Positions 35,121 through 44,024 of a stretch of 64,000 bases of DNA are shown here, one piece after another (positions within the stretch are counted from its first letter, which is position 1; every line of letters begins with the position of its first letter). The stretch is taken from the NCBI GenBank assembly GCA_947503625.1, contig CANNEK010000003.1, forward strand, positions 620,001 through 684,000. The letters run 5' to 3'. A model generated the notes under the pieces. That model was not told the DNA's origin, did not search any database, and worked only from the letters and a program-made list of their open reading frames with translations. Origin of the DNA: an uncultured Kordiimonas sp. Its GTDB lineage: Bacteria; Pseudomonadota; Alphaproteobacteria; Sphingomonadales; Kordiimonadaceae. A program made the translations under genes and the position numbers.

Positions 35121-36044
35121 ATGGAAGAACAGTTGGAATTTTCAACCGCAAACAATGCGCCGCCGCCGTTTCTGGTGCGGCTGCCGAAAATCATATCCAG
35201 CCCGTTTTTGTTCTGCACGCCCCACAGTGGTCGTTATTACCCGGTTGGCTTTCGCCAGCAGTCGCCGCTGGGCGCGCGAGAGCTGCGTTTATCGGAAGAC
35301 GCTTTTGTTGATGAACTGTTTGAAGGTGTGGTGCAAACCGGCGCAACCGAATTGATCGCCACACATGCCCGTGCTTTTGTTGACCTGAACCGCGCGCCGA
35401 ACGAACTGGAACCTGACATGTTCTCGGGGGAACATGGTGCCTATGAGGTTGATCTTAACAACAGGGTCAAGGCTGGCCTTGGTGTAATACCGCGCATCAT
35501 CGGCGAAGGCATGCCGATCTACGACCGGAAAATTCCTATTCGCGAAGCGTTCAAACGGCTCGATGATGTCTATCACCCCTATCACAATGAAGTTTCCGGA
35601 CTGCTGATGGCCCGGCACAGGAAGTATGGCAGCTCGGTACTTATTGATTGCCATTCCATGCCTTCAGGGCCGGAGCTGGGCCGGCGCCGGCAATCGCAAC
35701 CCGACATCGTGCTTGGAGACTGCTGGGGCACCAGTTGCTCGCGCGAGTTAACCGGGTTGGCCGAGCGACTGCTGCTGGAAGCCGGCTTCAGGGTCCGTCG
35801 CAATATCCCTTATGCCGGTGGTTTTGCCACACGGCACTACGGCGCGCCTTCCCGCGGATGCCATGCCCTTCAGATCGAGATCAATCGCAGCCTTTACATG
35901 GATGAACGCCGCGTTGAGAAGCTGCCCCATTTCGACGAAGTCGGGCAAAGGTTGCGCGGCTTCAGTAAAGAGCTGCTTGGCAACTATGACACACTGCCAA
36001 AAGATGCGGTGGCGAAAGATACGGTGGCAAAAGCAGCGGAATAG
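35121..36044 (+). CDS. N-formylglutamate amidohydrolase
   Basis: The 307-residue protein fits the FGase family. CTPHSGRYYPVGF near the N-terminus and HNEVSGLLMARHRKYG, LIDCHSMPS and GGFATRHYGAPSRG are zinc-site and substrate motifs. It cleaves N-formyl-L-glutamate to formate and glutamate at the end of one histidine degradation route; no hut genes are nearby, so a formyl amino-acid salvage role is also possible. The start is ATG 35121. The C-terminal repeat-like KDAVAKDTVAKAAE is low-complexity. Confidence 0.87.
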   Translation: MEEQLEFSTANNAPPPFLVRLPKIISSPFLFCTPHSGRYYPVGFRQQSPLGARELRLSEDAFVDELFEGVVQTGATELIATHARAFVDLNRAPNELEPDMFSGEHGAYEVDLNNRVKAGLGVIPRIIGEGMPIYDRKIPIREAFKRLDDVYHPYHNEVSGLLMARHRKYGSSVLIDCHSMPSGPELGRRRQSQPDIVLGDCWGTSCSRELTGLAERLLLEAGFRVRRNIPYAGGFATRHYGAPSRGCHALQIEINRSLYMDERRVEKLPHFDEVGQRLRGFSKELLGNYDTLPKDAVAKDTVAKAAE

Positions 36045-36077
36045 AGCAAGCTATCCCGCCACCCCGGCTGACGCCGT

Positions 36078-37433
36078 TTAGAAGGTAAATGTGAGTGCCG
36101 AGTATGCAAAGAACGGATCACCGTTTCCTGTTGCGTTTGGTGCGTTCCTGAAAAACTCTCCGTTCTGGAAAGACACAGCGCCAATTTCAAGCCGAACCTT
36201 GTTTTCAACAAGCGGCACCCTTGCACGCATCTGAATTTGGTGCCCGGCAAATGTGCCAGACGAACCGCTGATATCCCTCACGCCAATACGGCCAAATGCA
36301 TCGGTGGCGGAATCCAGCCATACTGCCTGCCAATGGACCATCAAATCCCAACTGCCGCCAGCGTTATAGAGCACGCGCGCACCGGGCGCAGAAAGGTTGT
36401 TGCGATGAACCATTGTGAAAAGCCCCGTTGGGCCGAGGTCACCGCGGATCGGACCGAAAATCGGGTCAAACAGGCCGGAGCGGTTGTCGTTCGGGTCATC
36501 ATCGCCCGACGCAAAATCATAGGTGGCGGCAACATTCCATCCCGTATCGATCAGGCTGTAGCCAACCTCTGCATGGAGAAAACCTGCCCTCACTTTCTGA
36601 TCCTGGACGTCAAGCGGACTGTTGGTTTCTCTGCGCTCGCCGCGCTGGACCGCACCTTCCACATCAAAATCCCACTTGCCGGATGCCCGTTTCTTCTGGA
36701 ACTGCGCCCCCAGCGTGACCAAACTGCGGTCTTGGCTTTCCTGTTTGCCGGGAGTGTCATCTTCCTGAAGCCAGACAGCATAGCCACGTGATGTCACGCC
36801 CGATATCAACGTGGGGCTTTCTGCAAAAAATCCGCCAAGCCACAGGTCATCGCTAAAGCGATCATGTTTAACTTCATTGTCTTCCAGTGACGCCGTGTCA
36901 TTGGGTCGGATTTGCCCGGGCATCATCCAGAAAGCATCCAGCCGGTTGCCATCACCAGACTGAACATGTGCCCGCGCGCCCATGAAGGTGAAGACCGTGT
37001 TACGATAGCCGTTGCGACCAATTATTCTTCCGCTGCCCAGCGGCCATGTAAAACGGCCCGCCTGAAAACCAAGCTCTCCGCCACCATCAAAAACGTCCTG
37101 CTGGCGGTAACGCACAAAATACTGGATAGGCTCGACAGCATTGACCATACCTGGGGTCAGATTACGAGGGTCATCGGCATCGTAGGTCCGGGAATCCATC
37201 AGTTCAGCGCCCAGCTCCCAGTTACCGTTTGTCGCCTGAAGCACGAGGTTGGTGCGAAAAGAAACAAGTGCCTCATCGTCTGTGCGTCCGGGCCGGAAAG
37301 AATTATCAATATATTCGTAGAGTGTCCGTTGGGCACCGGTCAGGCCAACCGACCAATCGTCATCCGCTGCAACAGCAGGTATTGCAGGGCTCGCCATTAT
37401 AGCCAGAGCGCAGACAACACTTATATTTTTCAT
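36078..37433 (-). CDS. Alginate-export-family outer-membrane porin
   Basis: From ATG 37433 (GGAAGGGA eight bases upstream) the precursor has 451 residues: a signal peptide (cleavage near AVA-ADD), then a beta-barrel ending in ALTFTF. Motifs RFTWPLGSGRIIGRNGYRN, FDFASGDDDPNDNRSGLFDP-like and FTMVHRNNLSAPG match the alginate-export (AlgE-like) family. Related proteins serve as general or oligosaccharide porins rather than true alginate exporters. It converges with the formylglutamate amidohydrolase, and no alginate biosynthesis genes are in the window. Substrate unknown. Confidence 0.86.
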   Translation of the reverse strand: MKNISVVCALAIMASPAIPAVAADDDWSVGLTGAQRTLYEYIDNSFRPGRTDDEALVSFRTNLVLQATNGNWELGAELMDSRTYDADDPRNLTPGMVNAVEPIQYFVRYRQQDVFDGGGELGFQAGRFTWPLGSGRIIGRNGYRNTVFTFMGARAHVQSGDGNRLDAFWMMPGQIRPNDTASLEDNEVKHDRFSDDLWLGGFFAESPTLISGVTSRGYAVWLQEDDTPGKQESQDRSLVTLGAQFQKKRASGKWDFDVEGAVQRGERRETNSPLDVQDQKVRAGFLHAEVGYSLIDTGWNVAATYDFASGDDDPNDNRSGLFDPIFGPIRGDLGPTGLFTMVHRNNLSAPGARVLYNAGGSWDLMVHWQAVWLDSATDAFGRIGVRDISGSSGTFAGHQIQMRARVPLVENKVRLEIGAVSFQNGEFFRNAPNATGNGDPFFAYSALTFTF

Positions 37434-37595
37434 CAAGAAATCCCTTCCGCCCCCTCTGTCTGGTTTTATTGCCTGGCACTGAATAAATCGTTAAGGCGTT
37501 AACCGGACATGGCTGCGACCATCGAAATCAGGCGATAAAGCACGACAAGAATGCGACCGGTAGCAACAGAACACGGTTTCAGCATAAATAAATAC

Positions 37596-37625
37596 AAAAA
37601 AAAGGCCACGCTTGCGCGTGGCCCA
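37596..37625 (-). terminator. Orphan leftward terminator
   Basis: Read on the minus strand, GGCCACGC and GCGTGGCC form a perfect 8-bp stem with a four-base loop, followed by eight T. No protein gene on the minus strand lies upstream of it, so it probably ends a small RNA. The opposite direction has no T-run. Confidence 0.85.
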
Positions 37626-37746
37626 GGCTCAGGGAGGAAACGCCCACGGAGGGCATTGACGAGCACTGCCCGTCACATACTAAGATAAAAGCTCGGAAGC
37701 GCTTTGCCAAGGGTGTGGTAATGTAACGAATAGTTGAGCGATATGT
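37596..37746 (-). ncRNA. Candidate trans-acting small RNA with anti-Shine-Dalgarno motif
   Basis: A perfect -10 hexamer TATAAT (37758-37753) and a strong terminator (37623-37596) bracket about 150 nt. On the transcript, a hairpin at 37674-37658 (GACGNGC arms, one mismatch) and one at 37654-37642 (GCCC/GGGC, loop UCCGU) precede the single-stranded UUUCCUCCCU (37640-37631), and then the terminator. CCUCC is complementary to ribosome-binding sites and is the seed of several alphaproteobacterial small RNAs. No convincing open frame exists. Its start, -35 box and expression are inferred. Confidence 0.55.
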
Positions 37747-37752
37747 CATAGC

Positions 37753-37758
37753 ATTATA
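37753..37758 (-). promoter_or_regulatory. -10 box for the candidate small RNA
   Basis: The minus strand reads TATAAT, a perfect sigma-70 -10 element, about seven bases before the expected start of the candidate RNA. The -35 region is not convincing. Confidence 0.45.
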
Positions 37759-37942
37759 AACTATTGATATAAATGAATTATTTCCATTTACAGCCGCCCA
37801 AGTTTTTTAAAGCGGCACGTGCATCAGGTCACGTCGCATAAACACTGAATGGCGCGAATCGCCCTAAGTGCTTGTTTCAAAAAAACTTCATCGAGCCGAC
37901 ACCTCATTGTCACACAGGGACCTGATGGTGCGATCCAACAAA

Positions 37943-37990
37943 ATGGTTGGTTTTTCAACAACCATAAGCCTGCTGAACCCAAATCAGCAG
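37943..37990 (+). promoter_or_regulatory. Two adjacent hairpins upstream of the phosphoesterase gene
   Basis: ATGGTTG (37943-37949) pairs exactly with CAACCAT (37959-37965), and CTGCTGA (37970-37976) with TCAGCAG (37984-37990). They lie about 100 bases before the start at 38092. They may shape the 5' leader of the phosphoesterase-glycosyltransferase mRNA; no known riboswitch was matched. Confidence 0.4.
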
Positions 37991-38091
37991 TTGGCCAGGG
38001 ACTGGAAAAACAAGGAATGACGCAAGGCTGTATCTATCTGCAAAACAGACAAAAGCCGGAAAAGCGTATTCCCCAATAGGGCACTGCCTTT

Positions 38092-39081
38092 ATGTTTCCA
38101 ACTTTTCTCCGTGACAATAACGATGCTGCCGGGCCGGATATTCCGGCCATCGGCAGAATGCTGGACGCTTTACCCGAAGACGGGCACGAAACGGGCCGGC
38201 AGGCGCAGGAAAAACGCAAGAAGCAGGAAAGTGCCAGGCACACCTACCGGGCGGTTTTCATATCCGATACCCATCTGGGCACCAAAGCTGCACGCGTTGA
38301 TTTGCTGCTTGATTTCCTGAAGACCGTGCGCTGCGAACAATTGTATCTGGTGGGTGACATCATAGATGGCTGGCAGATTCAACGGAACTGGCACTGGGAC
38401 ACAACCCACAATGACGTCATCAGGCGGGTTCTGAAAATGGCCAAGCACGGCACAAAGGTTGTGTATGTACCCGGCAACCACGACGAAGGCCTGCGCGGGT
38501 TCGAAGGCAACGACCTTGCCGGAGTGACCCTTGAGCCGGAGCTTGTCTTCGAGGGCGCAACAGGCAAACGTTACTGGGTGCTGCACGGAGACCAGTTTGA
38601 CGGCGTGGTAAAATACGCCAAATGGCTTGCTCATGTTGGGGACAGGGCTTACGCGCTGCTGCTGCGTCTCAATACGATTTTCAACCGAGCAAGGCACATG
38701 TTCGGTTACGACTATTGGTCCTTGTCGGCCTATCTGAAACACAAGGTCAAAAACGCCGTTGAATATATCGGCAAGTTTGAGGAAGCCGTAGCAATGGAAG
38801 CGAAACGCCGCGGCGTTGACGGTGTTATCTGTGGCCACATTCACCACGCCGAAAAGCGCGTGTTTGACGGCATCGAATATATGAACGACGGCGACTGGGT
38901 AGAAAGCTGCACAGCTCTTGTGGAAAATGAAAACGGCGAGTTTGATATTCTTTACTGGGCAGATGTTGTCGCCGCCCGGGAAGAAGAGAGCACTCCAAGT
39001 GGCAAAAAAAGGCGCAGGAATCGAAGGAAAAAGCATGAACCGCTACCGGTTCCCGTCTCTGTTCCCGTGGCGGCAGAATAG
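38092..39081 (+). CDS. Metallophosphoesterase, LpxH-like or PlcP-type
   Basis: The 329-residue protein has all calcineurin-like metal motifs: SDTHLG (Asp59, His61), GDIIDG (Asp89), PGNHDE (Asn129, His130), HGD (His165) and GHIHH (249-251). It resembles UDP-2,3-diacylglucosamine diphosphatase annotations. However, its tight pairing with a GT4 glycosyltransferase two bases downstream recalls the PlcP-Agt module, in which PlcP removes phospholipid head groups during phosphate starvation. A basic, low-complexity N-terminal tail of about 50 residues precedes the domain. LpxH and PlcP cannot be told apart by eye. No clear Pho box was seen. Confidence 0.85.
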   Translation: MFPTFLRDNNDAAGPDIPAIGRMLDALPEDGHETGRQAQEKRKKQESARHTYRAVFISDTHLGTKAARVDLLLDFLKTVRCEQLYLVGDIIDGWQIQRNWHWDTTHNDVIRRVLKMAKHGTKVVYVPGNHDEGLRGFEGNDLAGVTLEPELVFEGATGKRYWVLHGDQFDGVVKYAKWLAHVGDRAYALLLRLNTIFNRARHMFGYDYWSLSAYLKHKVKNAVEYIGKFEEAVAMEAKRRGVDGVICGHIHHAEKRVFDGIEYMNDGDWVESCTALVENENGEFDILYWADVVAAREEESTPSGKKRRRNRRKKHEPLPVPVSVPVAAE

Positions 39082-39083
39082 CC

Positions 39084-40178
39084 ATGGATGGATCATATAA
39101 AACTGTTCGTGCTCTCAATATCTGTATCGTAACCGATGCGTGGCATCCGCAGGTGAACGGTGTTGTTCGAACGCTGGACAATCTGCGCACAGAGCTGGAG
39201 CACCGTGGTCACAAAATCTCGATGCTGACACCGCGACTGTTCAAAACAATTCCCTGCCCCACCTATCCGGAAATCAGGCTAAGCCTGAACGCCCGTCGGC
39301 GCACACACAAATTGCTGGCGAGCCAGCAGCTGGACGCCATTCATATTGCCACCGAAGGCCCGCTTGGCTGGGCAGCCCGAAGCTGGTGCATGCAGAACAA
39401 GGTCGCTTTCACCACCGCCTATCACACAGCTTTCCCCGAATATATCGCCGCACGCACGCCCTTGCCTGCAAGCTGGTTCTACCCGCTGTTCCGCCGGTTC
39501 CATGCTCCGAGCGCAGGCGTGCTGGTGGCAACAAAAACCGTGCGCGAGCAACTTCATGATCAAAAATTCAAAAACATCGTGCCCTGGACACGCGGCGTGG
39601 ATACAAGCCTGTTTTCACCAAAAGCAGTTGCGATCGGTCCGGAATTTGGCGGACTACCACGCCCCTTGCAGCTTTATGTTGGCAGGGTTGCCGTTGAGAA
39701 AAATATTGAAGCCTTTCTTGCCAGCAAAGTCCCCGGCACAAAGCTGGTGATCGGCGATGGCCCTGCCACAGCAAGCCTGAAGGCGAAATACCCGGACGCT
39801 GTCTTCCTGGGCGCGAAATTCGGCAGCGAGCTTGCGGGCCTGTATGCCGCGGCAGATGTTTTCGTCTTCCCGTCAAAAACCGATACTTTCGGCCTTGTGA
39901 TGATAGAAGCGCTGGCTGCCGGCACCCCCGTTGCTGCCTATCCTGTGCAAGGGCCTCTGGACGTTGTCGGCACAGATGGTTGTGGCCCCTTCGCGCACTG
40001 GAACAAACAGATTGCCGCACTTGATACGAACCTTGAGGTGGCGATCCGCCGGGCCCTTTCCCTTAACCCGCAAGACTGCGCAGCCTTCGCCAGAAACTAT
40101 GACTGGCCAACCGTTGCCGAACAGTTCGAGAACGCTCTCAAAATAAACGGCACCTTCAGTCACTTCGCCTTCGCCTAG
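39084..40178 (+). CDS. GT4-family glycosyltransferase (Agt-like)
   Basis: The 364-residue protein is a GT-B enzyme. The N-terminal acceptor domain has TDAWHPQVNGVVRTLDNL and LEHRGHKISMLTPRLF. The donor domain has YVGRVAVEKNIEAFL and the EX7E-type VFVFPSKTDTFGLVMIEALAAGTPVAA. Such enzymes include alpha-mannosyl- and diacylglycerol glycosyltransferases. It starts two bases after the phosphoesterase stop, so they act together; conversion of diacylglycerol to a glycolipid under phosphorus limitation is an attractive reading. Other polysaccharide roles are possible. Confidence 0.87.
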   Translation: MDGSYKTVRALNICIVTDAWHPQVNGVVRTLDNLRTELEHRGHKISMLTPRLFKTIPCPTYPEIRLSLNARRRTHKLLASQQLDAIHIATEGPLGWAARSWCMQNKVAFTTAYHTAFPEYIAARTPLPASWFYPLFRRFHAPSAGVLVATKTVREQLHDQKFKNIVPWTRGVDTSLFSPKAVAIGPEFGGLPRPLQLYVGRVAVEKNIEAFLASKVPGTKLVIGDGPATASLKAKYPDAVFLGAKFGSELAGLYAAADVFVFPSKTDTFGLVMIEALAAGTPVAAYPVQGPLDVVGTDGCGPFAHWNKQIAALDTNLEVAIRRALSLNPQDCAAFARNYDWPTVAEQFENALKINGTFSHFAFA

Positions 40179-40459
40179 TGCAGGATAAATCTGTGCCACG
40201 CCAGTGCACGGGTCAGGTGCATGCCCGACCTGAAAGGCGAATAGTACAATGCATCCACAACGGCGATGTAAGTGGTTTTTCTCGGGCGCGCCGCAGACCG
40301 GAAAATGTCGTCATCAAACTCTAAAAAAAACGGAGCATAATGAGCCCTTGCCAAAGTATGGATTATGGGAAAAGGTTCCGGGTGCCTCAAGCAAACGAGG
40401 CCGAACTATTGCACCGCAAATTTATTCAGTGGCAAGCAACCTCGCTTGGAGGCAGTTGA

Positions 40460-40990
40460 ATGGTCGAGAATGCACCAAAATCAAAGAAAACCACAATTAT
40501 CGGCTGGCGAGAGACAGTAGGCTTGCCAGAACTCGGCATTGTTCGCCTGCGAGCCAAGATAGACACGGGCGCGCGCACATCCGCCCTGCATGCTGTTGAT
40601 CTGGTTCCGATTGAGCGAGACGGGATTCCCTGGATTGAGTTCAATGTTCCTCTGGCTGGGGAACCGCGTACCAAACGCTATGCTGCACCAATCGCCGACG
40701 AGCGGGAGATAAAAAATACCAGCGGCAAGCCTGAACGACGATACGTAATAAAACTCGTTCTGGTGATGGGTAACCGTCACTGGCATATTGATGTTTCTCT
40801 CGCTGATCGGGAAAAAATGAAATTTGACATGATCCTGGGGCGTACCGCCATTCGGTCCCGGAAACTGTTCGTGGATCCCGGGAAGTCATTTCTGCTGGGG
40901 CCACCCACCTGGAAGCCTAAACCCACAGAATCCGTCGAAATTCTTGGACATGTGACAGATGACCATCCAACCAATGGAGACAGACTATGA
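40460..40990 (+). CDS. RimB-like retropepsin-type (ATP-dependent zinc) protease
   Basis: The 176-residue protein has one retropepsin-like domain. [14 protein letters not shown] leads to the active-site loop [13 protein letters not shown] (Asp35-Thr-Gly-Ala), then LGRTAI and [12 protein letters not shown] near the end. The family (formerly called ATP-dependent zinc protease, now linked with RimB) lies beside rimK in several bacteria and is proposed to trim glutamate tails from ribosomal protein S6. Its stop overlaps the rimK start by four bases (40987-40990). The function is inferred from family and neighbours. Confidence 0.88.
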   Translation: MVENAPKSKKTTIIGWRETVGLPELGIVRLRAKIDTGARTSALHAVDLVPIERDGIPWIEFNVPLAGEPRTKRYAAPIADEREIKNTSGKPERRYVIKLVLVMGNRHWHIDVSLADREKMKFDMILGRTAIRSRKLFVDPGKSFLLGPPTWKPKPTESVEILGHVTDDHPTNGDRL

Positions 40991-41892
40991 AGATCGCAAT
41001 GCTGGCTCGAAACCCAAATCTGTACTCACATATACGGCTGAAGGAAGCTGCCGAAGCCCGGGGCCACGAACTTGACATTATCAACACGTTGCGCTGCTAC
41101 ATGAACATCGCGTCGAGACGCCCTGAAATCTACTACAATGGTGAAAAGCTGCCGATGTATGACGCCGTTATTCCACGCATTGGCGCTTCCATCACCTTTT
41201 ACGGTATGGCGGTTCTGCGCCAGTTTGAAATGATGGGCGTATTCCCGCTGAACGAGTCGGTGGCAATCGGTCGTTCACGCGATAAACTACGCTCCACCCA
41301 GATTTTGGCCCGCGAGGGCGTAGGTCTGCCCGTCACTACTTTTGCCCATGATCCCAAGCAGACACAGGAAGTACTGGATGTAGCGGGCGGCGCGCCGCTG
41401 GTGATCAAGCTATTGGAAGGCACGCAGGGAATTGGTGTGGTTTTGGCAGACACTGATCGATCTGCCAAGTCTGTGATCGAGGCTTTCCGCGGTGCCGGTG
41501 TAAATATTCTGGTTCAGGAGTTTATCAAGGAAGCAGGTGGTTCCGACATCCGGGCGCTGGTCGTTGGCGGCAAAGTAATCGCCGCCATGAAGCGAACCGG
41601 AGCCGAAGGCGATTTCCGTTCAAACCTGCATAGAGGCGGATCTGCCAAACACATCAAGATATCGCCGGAGGAGCGCTCGACAGCGGTACGCTCCGCCAAG
41701 GCAATGGGTTTGAACGTCTGCGGTGTCGATATGTTGCGCTCCAACCACGGTCCCGTCGTCATGGAGGTTAATTCATCGCCCGGTCTTGAAGGTATCGAGA
41801 AAGCCACGAACATCGACATAGCCGGGAAAATTATAGAATTACTGGAAAAGAAAGCTTCGCCCGGGAAGACCAAAACAAGAGGTAAAGGCTAA
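40987..41892 (+). CDS. rimK: Ribosomal protein S6 glutamate ligase
   Basis: The 301-residue ATP-grasp ligase matches RimK. It has [23 protein letters not shown], then [23 protein letters not shown], the DKLRSTQIL hinge, and [21 protein letters not shown] and [14 protein letters not shown], the ATP-grasp lysine, phosphate loop and metal-binding Glu/Asn. RimK adds glutamates to the C-terminus of ribosomal protein S6 and makes poly-glutamate. It is coupled to the RimB-like protease and to the AstE-like gene, which starts one base after it. The operon is compact. Confidence 0.95.
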   Translation: MKIAMLARNPNLYSHIRLKEAAEARGHELDIINTLRCYMNIASRRPEIYYNGEKLPMYDAVIPRIGASITFYGMAVLRQFEMMGVFPLNESVAIGRSRDKLRSTQILAREGVGLPVTTFAHDPKQTQEVLDVAGGAPLVIKLLEGTQGIGVVLADTDRSAKSVIEAFRGAGVNILVQEFIKEAGGSDIRALVVGGKVIAAMKRTGAEGDFRSNLHRGGSAKHIKISPEERSTAVRSAKAMGLNVCGVDMLRSNHGPVVMEVNSSPGLEGIEKATNIDIAGKIIELLEKKASPGKTKTRGKG

Positions 41893-41893
41893 T

Positions 41894-42937
41894 ATGCCCA
41901 AAAGAGAGGCTTTCATTCTCGGCGGTCACGAAATAGCGCCCGGAACAAGAAAGACAATTGATCTTCCAGTCAGCGTCATGTCGGACCATACACCCGTCAC
42001 ACTTTCAGTGCACGTAGTACATGGCCGGCGGCCTGGCCCAACCATGTTCGTTAGCGCTGCGATCCACGGCGACGAAATAATAGGTGTAGAGATAGTGCGC
42101 CGCCTTCTTCGCACCAAAAACCTGGACACAATGTCCGGTACGCTGCTGGCGATCCCGATTGTGAATTCCCTCGGGTTTATGACCCATTCCCGATACTTGC
42201 CGGATCGCCGCGACCTCAATCGCTGCTTCCCGGGCAGCGCCAAAGGGTCTCTCGCCGCTCGTCTTGCCAATCTGTTTATGAATGAAGTTGTCAAGAAATC
42301 GGACGTCGGTATTGATTTGCACTCTGCAGCGATCCACAGAACAAACCTGCCACAAATCCGCGTTTCTCCGTCAAAGTCCGAAACCGTGGAGCTGGCAAAA
42401 ATATTTGGTGCACCACTTATCCTGACGTCAAAAATCCGGGAGGGGTCGCTTCGCTTTTCTGCACACGAAGAAGGCGTTGACATTCTTCTTTATGAAGCCG
42501 GTGAGGGGTTGAGGTTTGATGAGTTTGCAATTCGCGCCGGGGTCAGCGGCATTTTGCGAGTGATGAAACATCTGAAGATGATTTCTTCACGCGGTGTGCC
42601 CGCCCTCAGAACACCGTCAATTATATCGAAATCCAGCCATTGGTTACGCGCGCCTGAGGGTGGCCTGTTGCGCACCTACAGAACCACCGGGGAAGAAGTG
42701 AAAGCAGGCGATGTTGTCGCTGTAGTTGCAGACCCGTTTGGCGAGATCGAGAATGAAATTGTGGCAGACCATGGTGGCCTGATCATTGGGCGCGCCAATA
42801 TGCCTGTTGTAAACGAAGGCGATGCATTGTTTCATATCGCAAAACATAGCCAGAACAGAACCGCAGAAGACAGGATCGAAAGCCTCGTTGACCAAATGGA
42901 TGCGGAACCGTTATTTGATGAAGATGAAATCATTTAG
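41894..42937 (+). CDS. Succinylglutamate desuccinylase/aspartoacylase-family protein
   Basis: The 347-residue zinc carboxypeptidase-fold protein has the first metal motif HGDE (58-61) and the second His in DLHSA (His143). A C-terminal beta-sandwich-like half (LLRTYRTTGEEVKAGDVVAVVADPFGE) is typical of AstE/AspA relatives. It begins one base after rimK in the RimB-like/RimK operon. A role in processing acyl- or poly-glutamate is likely by context. The family also includes true succinylglutamate desuccinylases, but no ast genes are nearby. Confidence 0.88.
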   Translation: MPKREAFILGGHEIAPGTRKTIDLPVSVMSDHTPVTLSVHVVHGRRPGPTMFVSAAIHGDEIIGVEIVRRLLRTKNLDTMSGTLLAIPIVNSLGFMTHSRYLPDRRDLNRCFPGSAKGSLAARLANLFMNEVVKKSDVGIDLHSAAIHRTNLPQIRVSPSKSETVELAKIFGAPLILTSKIREGSLRFSAHEEGVDILLYEAGEGLRFDEFAIRAGVSGILRVMKHLKMISSRGVPALRTPSIISKSSHWLRAPEGGLLRTYRTTGEEVKAGDVVAVVADPFGEIENEIVADHGGLIIGRANMPVVNEGDALFHIAKHSQNRTAEDRIESLVDQMDAEPLFDEDEII

Positions 42938-43097
42938 ACAGTTTTACTTTTGCGTGGCATCTGATCGATATTGGGCCCAAAACTGCCCGTGAGCGGGTTG
43001 GTTGCTCGCCCGGCGACTAAACATTTGCAAAATAAGTGTTTTGTTTACCTTTTTGCCGTATATTACCCTCGATAAAGACATTATTGGGGAATGACTT

Positions 43098-43838
43098 TTG
43101 ATCAGCCACAGCATCAAGGTTCGCCTGCTGCACGGTATCACCATGCTGATGGCATGCCTGCTTGTCTCGTACACAAGCACGGCAAAACGGCCTCGGCATC
43201 TTGTTGTGTACACACACGGAGACACGCAGTTCGCCCGGTTTAAGAATGATGGCATGGTTGTCGGCAAAGCCCCTGAAATCCTGAACTGTGCGACCCGCTC
43301 CCTTGGCATCGACTATAGTTTTGAATTCGCGCCGCTATCGCGCGCCCGGTCGCTTTTGGAAACGCATGAAAATGCCGTCTGGTTCCCCAGCGGCCCGAGC
43401 AAACGGGAGGCAGACAAAAAGCGGCTGATCGGGCCTATGGGCGAGGCCAGTTTCCTTTGGTATCAAATGAAATCCAGCCCTTTTCATATTGGCACGGAAG
43501 ACTTTCGAACGAAGGCAAAAGTCACCGCCTATCAAGGCTCGCGTTTTGAAGAAATTCTGCGCGAAGAAGGCCATAACTTTATACCCGGCAGCGCAGATCA
43601 TAACCGGCTTATCTACATGCTGATGACGGGCGAGGTTGATGCTGTACTTGCCATCGATTTCCGCTTCACGCTTCCGGAGAAAACAACCAGACTGATGGAG
43701 CGACGCATCCGCGTTACAGAGCGCAGTACTCTGCCAATTTTCTTTAACCTGTCATTGCCGATGCACGAGAAAGACCCTGGCTTTACCGATGCTCTGCGCG
43801 TTGAAATGACCAGATGCCGCAACGTGGCAGCAAACTAG
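43098..43838 (+). CDS. Periplasmic solute-binding (SBP_bac_3-like) protein
   Basis: The 246-residue protein opens with an export signal (LLHGITMLMACLLVSYTSTA) and resembles family 3 extracellular binding proteins (LVVYTHGDTQFARF, GKAPEILNCATRSLGIDYSFEF, ending with LRVEMTRCRN). The best start is TTG 43098, with GGGGA seven bases upstream; an internal ATG at 43143 is the alternative. No ABC transporter genes adjoin it, and it resembles the frameshifted gene at 14802 in type. Such orphan binding domains often act in sensing rather than transport. Confidence 0.8.
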   Translation: MISHSIKVRLLHGITMLMACLLVSYTSTAKRPRHLVVYTHGDTQFARFKNDGMVVGKAPEILNCATRSLGIDYSFEFAPLSRARSLLETHENAVWFPSGPSKREADKKRLIGPMGEASFLWYQMKSSPFHIGTEDFRTKAKVTAYQGSRFEEILREEGHNFIPGSADHNRLIYMLMTGEVDAVLAIDFRFTLPEKTTRLMERRIRVTERSTLPIFFNLSLPMHEKDPGFTDALRVEMTRCRNVAAN

Positions 43839-44024
43839 TCATCAAACAGCTTCTACCATAAATATTCCGGCAGCAGGCTTCTCGGCTTGCGCATTGGCGC
43901 GAACACGCCTATAAGGCGCGCAAGTTTTGGAGAAGGGGCTTTTTCGGCGTTAAGCGCGCGGGAAGCCTCTTTTTGAATTTCTGGCCAAACGCCTGTGTGC
44001 ACCGGCCTACCCGAAAGCAAGATC

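Noticed and set aside
37580-37746. A roughly 55-codon frame beginning ATGACATAT on the minus strand through the candidate small RNA
   Set aside because: It reads straight through the terminator hairpin and T-run and has no ribosome-binding site, so a non-coding RNA is more likely.
37849-38079. A 76-residue forward frame upstream of the phosphoesterase
   Set aside because: It has no ribosome-binding site, an unlikely composition, and contains the two leader hairpins. It was treated as non-coding.
40249-40599. A 116-residue forward frame overlapping the start of the RimB-like gene
   Set aside because: It is Arg/Ser/His-rich with no family and overlaps a well-supported gene. The 280-bp gap before that gene otherwise shows nothing definite.
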